Source of the DNA: an uncultured Parabacteroides sp.
Lineage (GTDB): Bacteria > Bacteroidota > Bacteroidia > Bacteroidales > Tannerellaceae
DNA: 64,000 nt
Assembly (NCBI RefSeq): GCF_905196875.1
Contig: NZ_CAJJWO010000015.1
Coordinates: forward strand, 1-64,000
Direction of reading: 5' to 3'
Shown here: one piece after another, positions 32,248-39,872 of the stretch
How positions within the stretch are numbered: the stretch's first letter is position 1
Layout of the letters: every line of letters starts with the position of its first letter
Notes under the pieces: model-generated
Told to the model about the DNA's origin: nothing
What the model saw: the letters and a program-made list of their open reading frames with translations, nothing else
Database searches by the model: none
Program-made: the position numbers and the translations under genes

Positions 32248-32499
32248 TTATTGTTCTGGAGCTAACCATTTGGCAAATCTTTTTTTCATATCTTCATGAG
32301 AAACACCTTTCCCTGCTTTCATTCGTTCTAAGGCACGATCTATCTTTCCTTTCAACTCCGGAGAAAAGTATAGAATATCGTTTTTCTGTTCCTTTTGATC
32401 CAGTAGCTGTTCGATTTCATTGATGAGATGTTCATCAAATACAGTTTTCAGGCGTTGGATAAGCTGTTGTTTGCGCTCGATTAATGTCATATCGCTCAT
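32248..32499 (-). CDS. Small antitoxin-like protein inserted between module genes
   Basis: An 83-aa acidic/basic helical protein (IERKQQLIQRLKTVFDEHLI near the N-terminus, FSPELKGKIDRALERMKAGKG and HEDMKKRFAKWL near the C-terminus). The layout resembles Bacteroidetes antitoxins of the 'addiction module component' kind that precede a RelE/ParE toxin. No toxin follows: the 133 bp downstream have only about 33 open codons without a start in a useful frame. It sits exactly where copy 1 of the module has a 25-bp gap between the Rid and hemerythrin genes, so it looks like an insertion into copy 2. Function by analogy only. Confidence 0.55.
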   Translation of the reverse strand: MSDMTLIERKQQLIQRLKTVFDEHLINEIEQLLDQKEQKNDILYFSPELKGKIDRALERMKAGKGVSHEDMKKRFAKWLAPEQ

Positions 32500-32539
32500 G
32501 TTTTAAAGGTTCTGTCGCAAATATAGCAATAATAATTGA

Positions 32540-33685
32540 TTACAATGCCGGATATTCCGGTTCATCGACGGCAACTACGGCGATGCATTCGATTTCGACC
32601 AGCCAACCGGGGCGGCATACCGGGGCACGAACGATCAGGTAAGGGATATCCGGGTGGTTGGCCTTCATATATTGTTCGACGCGGGCAAAGTCGGCGGTAT
32701 CACGTATGTAGACGATTGCTTGCATAATATCGTTTAAGTCGGCTCCGGCTTCGTTCAGCAAGGCGGTGATATTTTCGATCATGCGCTCGGATTGTTTGAT
32801 CACATTTCCCGGGTGGACGATCTCACCGTATCGGTCGATACTGGCGGTACCGGAAACGAATACATGGCGGCGGTCGCCGTACGTAATGGCTACGCCCCTT
32901 TCAAAAGTCACTCCGTACTCGTATGTCCGGCTCAGATGGTCGGGAGCGTATAAGTATTGGATCTGTTCCTGTCCGATACCCGATACGGCATACGTATCCA
33001 TTGTGACAAATACATTTGGGTCTTGATATCTTCCTTCTATACCGGTACTGGCGATAAAGTGCGTGTTCTCCGTGAGATTTTGTGTCGCAAATACCTCCTT
33101 GCGGGCTTTTACTACGCCCGGATAGTTGACATCTACATTCTGTACGAATATCCAGGTACGGATACAATTCGCGGCCAGCGTACACTTGGCATCGGTCAGT
33201 TGCATGATGTAATCGCGGAAGATAAGCCGTGTCTGATATTCCGAGTTGGCGGCACGGTTGCAAAGGTTGGCACCGAAAAGCTGGCGGTAGCTTCCATGAC
33301 GGGCCTCGAACAGATTGCTCGGAAGCACCTGCGTCTGTACACCTGTCTGGAGCCATGCCCAAAGGGCTATTTTAGTTCCGTTCATCGGAGCCTGTTGTAC
33401 GATGGAAAGGGCGCAATATGGATTGGAACGTTCCTGTTCCATCAGTAAAGCGGTCTGATTGGTCACATCACTCAGGAAGTAGCGACGGAATACGGCGGTC
33501 GGGTTTCCCGGAAGCTCCTCCACGCATTGCGTATAGGCTTTTAGTAAATCCTGCAACTGGGTGGGGTAATCATCCATACAGTCTGTTTGTTCGAGGATGA
33601 TGTGATATTCGATGATCCCTTTTTTTGTTTCAAAGGAAGTGATCTGTACGTTAGTCTTGTTGTATTGTCTTGTTATTAGATCCAT
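32540..33685 (-). CDS. Rid-family (FkbO/Hyg5-like) protein, copy 2
   Basis: A 381-aa protein. The N-terminal ~230 residues form an extra domain seen in chorismatase-like members of the Rid (YjgF/YER057c/UK114) superfamily (IVQQAPMNGTKIALWAWLQ, TWIFVQNVDVNYPGVVKARKEVF). The C-terminal ~130 residues are a Rid domain: FVSGTASIDRYGEIVHPGNV, ERMIENITALLNEAGADLNDIMQAIVYIRD, and YLIVRAPVCRPGWLVEIECIAV, keeping the Arg and Glu positions used by RidA. Rid proteins hydrolyse reactive enamines/imines; FkbO/Hyg5 relatives convert chorismate. Which applies here cannot be told by eye. It heads the second copy of the Rid-hemerythrin-LuxR module. Confidence 0.8.
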   Translation of the reverse strand: MDLITRQYNKTNVQITSFETKKGIIEYHIILEQTDCMDDYPTQLQDLLKAYTQCVEELPGNPTAVFRRYFLSDVTNQTALLMEQERSNPYCALSIVQQAPMNGTKIALWAWLQTGVQTQVLPSNLFEARHGSYRQLFGANLCNRAANSEYQTRLIFRDYIMQLTDAKCTLAANCIRTWIFVQNVDVNYPGVVKARKEVFATQNLTENTHFIASTGIEGRYQDPNVFVTMDTYAVSGIGQEQIQYLYAPDHLSRTYEYGVTFERGVAITYGDRRHVFVSGTASIDRYGEIVHPGNVIKQSERMIENITALLNEAGADLNDIMQAIVYIRDTADFARVEQYMKANHPDIPYLIVRAPVCRPGWLVEIECIAVVAVDEPEYPAL

Positions 33686-33791
33686 GGTAGCCTGATATAT
33701 ATTTTTTGTTTCCCAAAGATACGGTATATCAGATTGAAGCCAAATTCTGGAATGTGAAAAGAAACCAAAAGCTGTGAGAAAATAATATTTG

Positions 33792-34403
33792 TCAGGCTTT
33801 CTTTATATCATTCAATTCAACTAATTTGTTCACAATGGCATATACAGTCAGACCGCTGGCACTGTGCACCTGCAGTTTCCGGGCAATATTCCGGCGGTGG
33901 GTGATCACGGTGTGGGTAGAAAGATACAGGCGGTTGGCGATTTCCCGGTTCGTCATACCTTTGACAACACAGACAACGATCTCTTTTTCCCTCGAACTTA
34001 ATGTTTGCTGTTCTTCCTCCTCTTCCGGTTCGGGGGATGTTTCTTCTGCATTCAGCCGTTCCAGCTTATGTTTCAGTTCGTCGGGGCTGTCATAAATATT
34101 GAGCAGGTCGTCATACGGGCGGAGCATGGCTTGATCGGTTGCCATGCAGGCAATAGCCAGGCATTTCATTTCGGAGCAGCCACATTCTTCTTTCAGATGC
34201 TGTATCCCAAAATATCCGGGAAGTGAAGGGTTAATTATCAGTATTTCAGGTCGGTGCATGCGAAGGCTTTCCACAAGGCATTCAGCCGTAGCGATTTCCG
34301 TCAGCTGGATATGCAACCCCGGCAACCGTTTCAATATGGTGATCAGTCCGCAACGGATAATGGCAGAAGGTTCTGCAACGGCTATTTTTATGTTTGCGCT
34401 CAT
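33792..34403 (-). CDS. LuxR-type regulator with degenerate receiver (copy 1)
   Basis: A 203-aa paralogue of the 30807-31415 protein. The receiver-like half begins IKIAVAEPSAIIRCGLITIL, where response regulators normally have a DD pair, and has LIINPSLPGYFG where the phospho-acceptor Asp belongs (Asn instead). An acidic linker (PEPEEEEEQQ) joins it to the LuxR HTH (LSSREKEIVVCVVKGMTNREIA, LSTHTVITHRRNIARKLQVHSASGL). The HTH recognition helix is the same as in copy 2, so both may bind the same sites; the receiver halves differ more. It is 10 bp downstream of the hemerythrin gene and 106 bp before the next Rid gene. Confidence 0.88.
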   Translation of the reverse strand: MSANIKIAVAEPSAIIRCGLITILKRLPGLHIQLTEIATAECLVESLRMHRPEILIINPSLPGYFGIQHLKEECGCSEMKCLAIACMATDQAMLRPYDDLLNIYDSPDELKHKLERLNAEETSPEPEEEEEQQTLSSREKEIVVCVVKGMTNREIANRLYLSTHTVITHRRNIARKLQVHSASGLTVYAIVNKLVELNDIKKA

Positions 34404-34413
34404 AAATCAACAG

Positions 34414-35106
34414 TCATTTGATTGTTTTTTCAATTGCTAGTACAGCGGGAACGAAGAGGTAATCTTCTACCCGGTTATGAGAGGACAGATCTTGTTCGGT
34501 GGCAAAGATGTCGAACAGGACACTGTTTAGCAGGTAATTGTCGGGTCCGGGATAGTATTTGAGCAGGATATTTTTGAGCTCAACGATCTTCATCTCTATC
34601 TGGTCGTGTCGTTTGCGGAAGATGCTGATATTGTATTTGGGATCTTTCACCCCTTCCTGCAGATTGCGCACATAGGGGAAGACGATTTTCTCTTCATACG
34701 ACATGTGTTTATGCACCTCGTAGACATAATCGTCGAAGAATTTGGTAATCGCGAAAGCGATATCACTCGGGCAACCGGTGATCGCTTCCGTCAGTTTCCG
34801 GCGGATATGCGGCAACCGGAAGTTCAGGAAATAATCGTGTGCATTATGCAGATAGGTGATCAGTGATCCGAGGGAAAGGCATTTGTTGATCTCGTTGATT
34901 GTAGTCGAATTCTCTTCCGAAAGAAAATTGACAACGGTGAGGAATGTACAGCAATCCACTCCGTTCTGCCGGCATACATCCCCGATGTTTTTCTCCCCGA
35001 ATCCCAGGTCGATACCGAAGCGACTCATTACGAGAACCATTGGATAGTTCTCGCAAATCAAGTCACTCATTTTATCAGTCTCTTTGTATTTTCCTTGTTT
35101 ATACAT
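34414..35106 (-). CDS. Hemerythrin-domain protein with ScdA-like N-terminus (copy 1)
   Basis: A 230-aa paralogue of the 31422-32114 protein and equal in length. The N-terminal ScdA-like segment reads MSRFGIDLGFGEKNIGDVC followed by RQNGVDCCTFLTVV, and the hemerythrin bundle keeps the His/Glu/Asp ligands (LHNAHDYFLNF, HKHMSYEEKIVFPYV, FRKRHDQIEMK, SHNRVEDYLFV). No signal peptide, so it is cytoplasmic. It is expected to bind a di-iron centre and sense or handle O2, NO or oxidative Fe-S damage. It is 25 bp from the upstream Rid gene and 10 bp from the downstream LuxR gene, a tight operon that supports a functional link between the three. Confidence 0.88.
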   Translation of the reverse strand: MYKQGKYKETDKMSDLICENYPMVLVMSRFGIDLGFGEKNIGDVCRQNGVDCCTFLTVVNFLSEENSTTINEINKCLSLGSLITYLHNAHDYFLNFRLPHIRRKLTEAITGCPSDIAFAITKFFDDYVYEVHKHMSYEEKIVFPYVRNLQEGVKDPKYNISIFRKRHDQIEMKIVELKNILLKYYPGPDNYLLNSVLFDIFATEQDLSSHNRVEDYLFVPAVLAIEKTIK

Positions 35107-35131
35107 AGTTGTTGTATTTATGGTGTTTCAT

Positions 35132-36283
35132 TTATAAACAGGGGTATTGCGGAAGGTCTGCCGGAATAATGGCAATACATTCCGTTTCAATCAACCATCC
35201 CGGACGGCATACCGGCGCCAGTACAATCAGGTGCGGCAGATGCGGATAGTTACTGCGGATATAGCGGTCTACTTCCACATAATCGGCCGGGTCACGGAGA
35301 TAGACGATTGCCTGCATGATATCATCGATGGAGGCTCCGCCTTCCTGCAGCAATGCACTGATATTTTCCATCATCCGTTCGGTCTGTTTCAGAATATCTC
35401 CGGGATGAACGATCTCTCCCCGGTTGTCGATACTGGCGGTACCGGAAAGGAATATGTGTTTACGGTCGCCATAAGAGACCGTTGTTCCCCGTTCGAACGT
35501 AACCCCGTACTCATATGTAGGGTTCAGGTGAGTAGGGGCGTAGAGGAACCGGATTTGTTCCGGTTGCAGGCCATCGACGGTATAGGCATCCATTTGTACC
35601 AAAACGTTCGGGTCGGCATGACGACCCTCTATCCCGGTACTGGATATATAATGTGTTTTCTCCGTCAGGTTCTGAGTGATGAACACTTCTTTGCGGGCTT
35701 TTACAACACCGGCGTAATTTACATCTACATTCTGCACGAAGAACCAGGTACGGATACAATCGGCAGCCAGCGTACAATGTTGTTCGGTGAGCTGCATTAC
35801 GTAGTCGTTGAGCAACAGGCGGGTCTGATATTCAGAGGTGGCAGCCTTGTTGTGTGCTCCTCCGTTCCACAAATGACGGTAACCGTTGTGTGCTGCTTCG
35901 AACATCCCTGACTTATAGGTTTCTGTCGTCATGTCGGTTTGTAACCAGACCCACAAGGCGATCTTGGTTCCGTTCATCGGAGCCTGTTGTACCACTGACA
36001 GTGCGCAATAAGGATTTTCACATTCCCGTTCGATCAGCGACTCGGCCTGATTGGCTGCATCACTCAGAAAATAACGGCGGAAAACGGCTACGGCATGATC
36101 CGCCTCCTGTTTTGTAGCCGTCTCATAAGCCTTTTCCAATCTGTTTAATTGTTCAGTGAAAGGTAGGGAAGGGTCGGTAACGGAAAACATGATATGGTAT
36201 TCCGTTACCCCTCCCTTGCCTTCAAAAGAACAAATTTGAGCGTTAATGGTGTTTTGTTCGTATGTTTTTGTTTTGAATGTCAT
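35132..36283 (-). CDS. Rid-family (FkbO/Hyg5-like) protein, copy 1
   Basis: A 383-aa paralogue of the 32540-33685 protein with the same two-domain build. Shared blocks include AVFRRYFLSDAANQAESL, SVVQQAPMNGTKIALWVWLQ, VQNVDVNYAGVVKARKEVF, STGIEGRHADPNV and the Rid signatures FLSGTASIDNRGEIVHPGD and LIVLAPVCRPGWLIETECIA. In this copy the Arg of 'VRAPVC' is Leu ('VLAPVC') and the Glu pair reads ETE, so the catalytic pocket differs between paralogues. It starts only 44 bp after the cytochrome-like lipoprotein gene and may be transcribed with the iron-type operon upstream. Confidence 0.8.
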   Translation of the reverse strand: MTFKTKTYEQNTINAQICSFEGKGGVTEYHIMFSVTDPSLPFTEQLNRLEKAYETATKQEADHAVAVFRRYFLSDAANQAESLIERECENPYCALSVVQQAPMNGTKIALWVWLQTDMTTETYKSGMFEAAHNGYRHLWNGGAHNKAATSEYQTRLLLNDYVMQLTEQHCTLAADCIRTWFFVQNVDVNYAGVVKARKEVFITQNLTEKTHYISSTGIEGRHADPNVLVQMDAYTVDGLQPEQIRFLYAPTHLNPTYEYGVTFERGTTVSYGDRKHIFLSGTASIDNRGEIVHPGDILKQTERMMENISALLQEGGASIDDIMQAIVYLRDPADYVEVDRYIRSNYPHLPHLIVLAPVCRPGWLIETECIAIIPADLPQYPCL

Positions 36284-36327
36284 TGTATAAAATTGTTTTT
36301 ATATTTAATGCAATGGAGCATTAATCA

Positions 36328-37041
36328 TCATTCCTGGGCGCCATCTTCAATCCAGCTTTCCAGCAAATCCAGTTTATCTATCTCTCCAGATAGTATGTCA
36401 TTATGATAGTGAGGCGAAGCCCCTTTTATCAATACATCTATTAAATAGCTATTTTCCACATCGTTAGGCTTAACCAATGCTTTCTCGTCTTCAGATGTAA
36501 TAGCTTTTACGTTTATCAATGCCGCATAACTCTTTCCTTCCGTCAGATATAAGTCGGCTGCGGCACCATTACCTGCACCATGACAATTTGTACAGGCAGT
36601 AAGGATTTCATTCTGAATGCTATTGAATATGCCTGCATTGATTGTGCCTGCATCGATCCAGATAGTATCCTCCTGTTCTGTAAAATCTGTTTTATATAAA
36701 GTTGCAATGCGTTTTCTCAGTTTGTTGATGATGCATATTTCTAGTTGATTCACTTCACTGGTGACTCCACTCAGCACCATATCCACCTTCCCGTTTTTGT
36801 CTATCACTAATCCTTTAGCCATTTGGGCATATTTTTCATTTGATGCGAATCCGGCAAGTACCAAACTGTAACCGCTCGGCCAGCTAGTGTTTCCTGTTAC
36901 CTGAGCTGTTAATTTAACCGTACTGCCTTCTCTATTGACCGTACCTCCTCCTTCGTTGTATATTTTGCCATCATCACATGAAGTTATTATGACGGCAAAA
37001 AGCGTTAGGAGAAGTAGAAATGAAATAAATTTTTGTTTCAT
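36328..37041 (-). CDS. Cytochrome c-like lipoprotein (one CxxCH)
   Basis: A 237-aa lipoprotein. I start at the ATG at 37041 (MKQKFISFLLLLTLFAVIITSC, lipobox IITSC); the longer frame overlaps the upstream gene. The N-terminal half is beta-rich (TVKLTAQVTGNTSWPSGYSLVLAGF). The C-terminal half has a single heme-binding motif CTNCH with surroundings like IQNEILTACTNCHGAGNGAAADLYL, and a later PHYHND that could supply the distal ligand. This layout resembles the 'c-type cytochrome domain' found in outer-membrane associated lipoproteins. It ends a five-gene run with imelysin and a di-heme enzyme, suggesting a surface or periplasmic electron-transfer role in iron handling. Confidence 0.75.
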   Translation of the reverse strand: MKQKFISFLLLLTLFAVIITSCDDGKIYNEGGGTVNREGSTVKLTAQVTGNTSWPSGYSLVLAGFASNEKYAQMAKGLVIDKNGKVDMVLSGVTSEVNQLEICIINKLRKRIATLYKTDFTEQEDTIWIDAGTINAGIFNSIQNEILTACTNCHGAGNGAAADLYLTEGKSYAALINVKAITSEDEKALVKPNDVENSYLIDVLIKGASPHYHNDILSGEIDKLDLLESWIEDGAQE

Positions 37042-37051
37042 GGCAGAACTG

Positions 37052-38266
37052 TTAGAATGTGTATTGAAGTAAAACCGTACCAGAATGCATGGCAAGTCCG
37101 AGATCATCATTATCACGGTCAAGTTGTGTGTCATGCCCCGTACGGCCAATGAACTGATACATCGCTTGTAATTTCAGGTTACAACTGGTAATGAAATAAT
37201 TGATACCGACAGCCGGTATATTCAGGAAGCCGTTTGTGTCTAAACCATTACGATTGAAGAAGTCGTAACGTGCTGTAGCCTGTAATTTTTTTGTCACGAA
37301 GTAACCGCCTTGTACATAACCACCCAAGTAGTTATAACTTTCATCGATCTTTTGTCGTTTGGTGAAACCTACATGCATATAATAGATTTCGGCACCTAGA
37401 TAAAGGTGATTTTTCAACATGGCAAATTCTGCACCTGCACGGTAGTCGTTTGTACTTTCACTTTCACTTTCCACGTTCAAAGAGGTGGAGAGTCCGAACA
37501 GCATCTTATCTTCCTTCAAACGGTTCGGATTACCCTGGTTGGAAGGCATGACGCCTTTCGGCATATAAGTGACACGGCCTGCATAAAGCAGCGATGGAAT
37601 ATGCCAATCGTCGCTGAATGTTTTGGATGCCACGTTAACTGTGCTGCCTGTTCCGTTAAAGATACCTACTTCATAGCCGAACTTATCCTTTACCAATCCG
37701 TGAATTTCTACACCGAGGTCGAATCCCATACCGATATTCGGTGTTACGGCATTTAATGAATAAGGCAGGATTACGGATGAAGTAAGCGAAGTTGGTAATG
37801 TTGGCATTAATGTTTCTCCTAATGTCGTCAGGTAAGCGTGGGAGAACGGAGTTTTTAATTTACCGACCCGTATCGCAAAACTCTTTTTTACTTCCACATC
37901 GAACCAAGCTTGTTGAAGTATATTTCCTCCGCTTCCGGCTGCATTAATAGATAGGTTAAATGTCACCCTGTTGAATGCCTTACCCGTAAAACCTAGAATT
38001 GCATACGGAATGGAAAAACCACTGTTGTGTATGTTGTCTTGATTATAGGCAGGATCCAGTCCTTCATCATCATAGTAATTAATGTTGGCACTGGTTTGAA
38101 CTAACATATAAGGTTTAAATAAGAAATCTCCTTTTTTGGTGGCGATGGAGAAACCTTCTTTTCCAGACAATGATACGACACCATTTTCTGTATCTTCTTC
38201 ATATTGTGCCATTACCGTTACAGGTAAAAGCAATAACGCTGTGAGTATGATTATTAGTTGTTTCAT
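37052..38266 (-). CDS. OprO/P-superfamily outer-membrane porin
   Basis: A 404-aa barrel with signal peptide (ends ...VTVMAQ). Strand patterns such as YMLVQTSANINYY, AWFDVEVKKSFAIRVGKLKTPFS, GFDLGVEIHGLVKDKFGYEVGIFNG, AGRVTYMPKG and the C-terminal GTVLLQYTF are typical of the phosphate-selective porin superfamily; 'VGKLKTPFS' corresponds to the conserved 'G-K-PF' strand. The substrate is unknown and, given the operon, may be an iron species. It is 10 bp from the CxxCH lipoprotein gene and 27 bp after the di-heme gene. Confidence 0.83.
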   Translation of the reverse strand: MKQLIIILTALLLLPVTVMAQYEEDTENGVVSLSGKEGFSIATKKGDFLFKPYMLVQTSANINYYDDEGLDPAYNQDNIHNSGFSIPYAILGFTGKAFNRVTFNLSINAAGSGGNILQQAWFDVEVKKSFAIRVGKLKTPFSHAYLTTLGETLMPTLPTSLTSSVILPYSLNAVTPNIGMGFDLGVEIHGLVKDKFGYEVGIFNGTGSTVNVASKTFSDDWHIPSLLYAGRVTYMPKGVMPSNQGNPNRLKEDKMLFGLSTSLNVESESESTNDYRAGAEFAMLKNHLYLGAEIYYMHVGFTKRQKIDESYNYLGGYVQGGYFVTKKLQATARYDFFNRNGLDTNGFLNIPAVGINYFITSCNLKLQAMYQFIGRTGHDTQLDRDNDDLGLAMHSGTVLLQYTF

Positions 38267-38293
38267 GTCCTGTTTTCTTATTTGTTAAATATT

Positions 38294-39727
38294 TTATAGC
38301 GAGTTGAGAAAAGCAACTACCGCGTCACGATCTTCTTTACTCATTTTTTTGAATAGATTTTTAGAGGCTTCTCCTTCTCCGCCATGCCACATGATGGCTT
38401 CAATTAAGTTGCGAGCGCGCCCGTCATGAAGGAAATAGGTATGTCCGTTGACTTTTTCCTGAAGTCCGATACCCCATAATGGTGTCGTACGCCATTCGTT
38501 TCCGCGAGCCAACCCGCTGACATAGTTGTCGTTCAGGCCTACGCCCATGATTTCAGATCCCATATCGTGCAGAAGGTAATCGGAATAGGGATGGATTGTT
38601 TGTCCGCCGAGCCAGGGTAGCCGCGTGTTGTTGAGCAGGTTAGCACCTCCCGGCCGTGTATGCAGTGTTGTAACATGGCAAAGGTGACATTTGGCTTCAT
38701 AGAATTTTTGTTCACCTTTGATTACTTGTGGGTCGTTTACATTTCTACGCGCTGGAACTCCTAAGCTATGCAGATAGAGGTCTACATCTTCCATGTCTTT
38801 GGTCGAGATATCCAGTTGATCATAAGATAATCCCATCATACTTCCCTGGTTTACTTGCGCTTGCCCTTCACATATTTCTTCGGGATAGCGGCTATTGGTA
38901 ACACCCATGTCGCTCGAAAAACCAAGTTCTACAGTCAGGTCGAGATGTTGTGCTTTGTTGCCTGAAAGGCCTACACCAGTCACTCCTTTTTCTGTGATAT
39001 AGTTACAACGGCCGCTGATGCCATATTCTGGATAATTACTTTTTCTGGCAAGTGCTTCTATTTCGGTTCGGTCGATTGCCATCATCTGTCCCATGCCGAC
39101 ATGGCGTAAAGGAATACGTACCGTGCAGAATAAATCTTCAGGAGCGATGCTGTCCTTATACCATTCTGTAATGGTATAATTGGGTTTGCACAGTTCGTAA
39201 GTTTCCCCATCAGGAAAAGAAAATGTCTGAGATTCATATTTTACAGCTAATTTTCCTTCAGGTTTGACTCCATAAATCGCTTGGTCGTGAAGTACACGTC
39301 CGTAATCACGGAAGAAGGAGCCATTGCGTCGTGAGATATAGACCAGCATGGAAGAGAAACCATATTTTCCCGATCCGCTGCTTTCCCACAATGTTGGTTT
39401 TGTTCGTCCTGCGTTACGGTGGCAGCTACCACACGAATAACCGGCATAAACAGGGCCGAGGCCACCTCCGTCACCGTTATTACTCGTACGTACGTCATCG
39501 TAAAGTCCGTCTCCATTGGTGAAACGGCTTGAGTTGGCACCTGTTACCCACTCTGCTTCTGTGTCGTATGCTATTGATGAATTGAGAAAGATAGTAGAAG
39601 TTCCAGCTGACAAAGCGTAACCTTTCGGGATCTCTATCTTATCCATATCCATCTTGCCGTCTTCTTCGCAAGCTGCGAAGGAGAACAGCAGGAACAATGA
39701 GGATGCAAACAGATAAAATCGTTTCAT
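38294..39727 (-). CDS. Di-heme oxidoreductase family lipoprotein (DUF1111)
   Basis: A 477-aa lipoprotein (lipobox SFAAC). Two CxxCH motifs are present: CGSCH near residue 95 and CHLCH near residue 335, with the family blocks GPVYAGYSCGSCHRN, VGMGQMMAIDRTEI, ISGRCNYI, LHSLGVPARR, LPWLGGQTIHPYSDYLLHDMG and RTTPLWGIGLQ, and a C-terminal HDGRARNLIEAIMWHGGE. This is the di-heme 'thiol oxidoreductase' DUF1111 family that commonly accompanies imelysin-type proteins in periplasmic iron uptake. Heme c attachment in a gut anaerobe requires a cytochrome maturation system and a heme source encoded elsewhere. It may cycle Fe(II)/Fe(III) for the neighbouring imelysin (inference). Confidence 0.92.
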   Translation of the reverse strand: MKRFYLFASSLFLLFSFAACEEDGKMDMDKIEIPKGYALSAGTSTIFLNSSIAYDTEAEWVTGANSSRFTNGDGLYDDVRTSNNGDGGGLGPVYAGYSCGSCHRNAGRTKPTLWESSGSGKYGFSSMLVYISRRNGSFFRDYGRVLHDQAIYGVKPEGKLAVKYESQTFSFPDGETYELCKPNYTITEWYKDSIAPEDLFCTVRIPLRHVGMGQMMAIDRTEIEALARKSNYPEYGISGRCNYITEKGVTGVGLSGNKAQHLDLTVELGFSSDMGVTNSRYPEEICEGQAQVNQGSMMGLSYDQLDISTKDMEDVDLYLHSLGVPARRNVNDPQVIKGEQKFYEAKCHLCHVTTLHTRPGGANLLNNTRLPWLGGQTIHPYSDYLLHDMGSEIMGVGLNDNYVSGLARGNEWRTTPLWGIGLQEKVNGHTYFLHDGRARNLIEAIMWHGGEGEASKNLFKKMSKEDRDAVVAFLNSL

Positions 39728-39793
39728 ATTATCTTTTTATTGTTTTTCTGTACTTAATATCTTTGTAGGAAGCATGACTTCTCTATCATTCTA

Positions 39794-39840
39794 AAACCTT
39801 GAAGCGGCCGAAGCGAGTTGCTCTGGTTACTTCAAGGTTT
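39794..39840 (-). terminator. Intra-operon hairpin between imelysin and DUF1111 genes
   Basis: An 11-bp perfect stem AAACCTTGAAG / CTTCAAGGTTT with a 25-nt loop lies in the 145-bp gap. On the minus strand it is followed by a short run (TAGAATGATAG) without strong T tract, so it may limit rather than end transcription. Confidence 0.55.
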
Positions 39841-39872
39841 ATATTATTTATCGTCAGACTTTTGCTGACTTT

